Below, one piece after another: positions 63,032 through 64,000 of a DNA stretch of 64,000 nt. The notes below the pieces were generated by a model. The model ran no database searches, had not been told where the DNA came from, and saw only the letters and a list, made by a program, of their open reading frames with translations. Position numbers and translations under genes: made by a program. Positions within the stretch are counted from its first letter, which is position 1. Each line of letters starts with the position of its first letter. This DNA comes from Flavobacteriaceae bacterium PS02337 (lineage in GTDB: Bacteria > Bacteroidota > Bacteroidia > Flavobacteriales > Flavobacteriaceae). The stretch is taken from assembly GCA_029959285.1 (NCBI GenBank), contig JASCOE010000004.1:186001-250000 (forward strand), given 5' to 3'.

Positions 63032-64000
63032 ATGGAAGAGACCAAAAGATATCTTCAGTCTTTTTTATTCCAGAATAAAATCGATATTCCAAAAGGCAAA
63101 CAATCGCTTTTTGAAGATTTTATTTCTAGTGAAAATAATATTACAGCAGTAAAAATAATAAAAGAAAAACAGCAGATCATTATGCAAAATTGGAACTTAA
63201 TAAATCGAATAGATGATATTACGAATCAATCTGTTTTTCTGCCAAACGGTACAGTAAATAAAGCATACCAAGCAAAAATTGATTTTATGCAATTGGGTTG
63301 GGATGATATTATTTCGTACGAAATTGAAAATTTAGAAGAAACCGGACTTTCATTTGATCGCGAAGAAGAAGTACTTTCTGGAAATCCGAAAATAAGTGGT
63401 GATTTAAAAATAAAAATGCTTTTTAAAATTGATGGCGAATCAGAAGAAACGCCTTTAAATGAAAAAGTTTTTACCATCATTGTAAATCCTGACCCAAAAT
63501 CACTTTGGAAAAATATAGAAAGCGATAAAAATGCGCCTTTCGCTAAAGAAGATAATGTTGCGGTTGCGAGTACTTTTTTAGATAAAAAAATTGTTGTCGC
63601 CTCAAAAAGAGGAAGAAGTCACGCAAATGTGGGCTCTTTTAGAGAAGACGATTTTGCATTCAAAAATTTTGGAAAAAATGGCTGGAGTGTTTTGGCTGTT
63701 TCAGACGGCGCAGGTTCTGCGGCTTTGTCTAGAAAAGGTTCAAAATTAGCTTGCGATACTTTAATTGAATATTTCGAAGAAAATCTCGATAAAGAAAATT
63801 TAAAAGAATTTGACGAAATTTTACTTCATCATTATAATAAAACAGATTCAGATTCATCAAAAAAAATAAGCTACTTTGGTTACAACACATTATCAAAAGC
63901 GGCTCATTTTGTCAATCAAAAAATTGAAGAATTTGCGACTGCAAATAACGAAGAGCTGAAAAAATTTCACGCGACTTTAATTTTCGCTTTAGTTAAAAAA
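63032..64000 (+). CDS. PP2C-family Ser/Thr phosphatase with novel N-terminal region, 3' end cut
   Basis: The frame is open from ATG 63032 to the window end (323 codons), so the gene is incomplete. The PP2C catalytic domain begins near residue 185: RGRSHANVGSFREDDFAF and, with metal-binding Asp225, VSDGAGSAALSRKG. The N-terminal 170 residues are polar and beta-prone, with no clear match. In the TerY-P triad a TerY, a PP2C phosphatase and a kinase are linked; the kinase is not in this window and is expected further right. Confidence 0.85.
   Translation, partial: MEETKRYLQSFLFQNKIDIPKGKQSLFEDFISSENNITAVKIIKEKQQIIMQNWNLINRIDDITNQSVFLPNGTVNKAYQAKIDFMQLGWDDIISYEIENLEETGLSFDREEEVLSGNPKISGDLKIKMLFKIDGESEETPLNEKVFTIIVNPDPKSLWKNIESDKNAPFAKEDNVAVASTFLDKKIVVASKRGRSHANVGSFREDDFAFKNFGKNGWSVLAVSDGAGSAALSRKGSKLACDTLIEYFEENLDKENLKEFDEILLHHYNKTDSDSSKKISYFGYNTLSKAAHFVNQKIEEFATANNEELKKFHATLIFALVKK

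Overview
The window looks like chromosome of a gliding member of the genus Flavobacterium (phylum Bacteroidota). The support is its low GC content and the absence of Shine-Dalgarno-like starts. There are several TAnnTTTG-type -7 promoter boxes. The division genes are of Bacteroidota type: a MurE with the meso-DAP motif DNPR, a MraY with a long inserted loop, and a 657-residue FtsZ. The gliding and type IX secretion genes gldKLMN are present with a gldN paralogue, gldO, and there is a secreted protein with a T9SS sorting tail.

Layout. Positions 1-12990 (+) are the later part of the division and cell-wall (dcw) cluster: ftsI (5' end outside the window), murE, mraY, murD, ftsW, murG, murC, ftsQ, ftsA, ftsZ, then a terminator. 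Positions 13000-13900 hold a YqeY-like gene and tRNA-Arg(UCG). Positions 13900-31900 are mixed housekeeping and accessory genes: small unknowns, a methyltransferase/Mpo1-like pair, a T9SS cargo protein, a DUF3754 membrane protein, a lone GIY-YIG nuclease, an S74-type repeat protein, a LytS/LytTR two-component pair, a SulP transporter, an AraC/SDR pair and a nucleotide pyrophosphatase-like phosphodiesterase. Several palindromic, REP-like repeats lie between these genes. Positions 32200-40800 (-) are a conserved-looking run transcribed from miaB through a lipoprotein, a sigma-54 activator, lptE, a repeat-rich TPR protein and secG, followed by groS-groL. Positions 41165-52543 hold topA, an arginase-fold protein lacking the catalytic histidines, gldK-L-M-N-O, an FAD oxidoreductase and a DUF983 protein.

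The most interesting region is 52876-64000, a dense 16-gene Ter (tellurite resistance/stress) locus that runs off the right edge. It has five TerD-fold proteins, TelA, a HAD phosphatase plus phosphoribosyltransferase-like pair with TTG and GTG starts, three TerY-type von Willebrand A (vWA) proteins (one with a Cys-rich tail), a PP2C-type phosphatase, and four small or mid-sized proteins I do not recognise. The spacing is mostly 1-35 bp, so this is probably one operon. It combines a TerD/TelA membrane-metal module, a nucleotide-modifying module and a TerY-PP2C signalling module. The kinase expected for a complete TerY-phosphatase-kinase triad would lie past position 64000 and is not seen. No CRISPR array, insertion sequence or rRNA was found.
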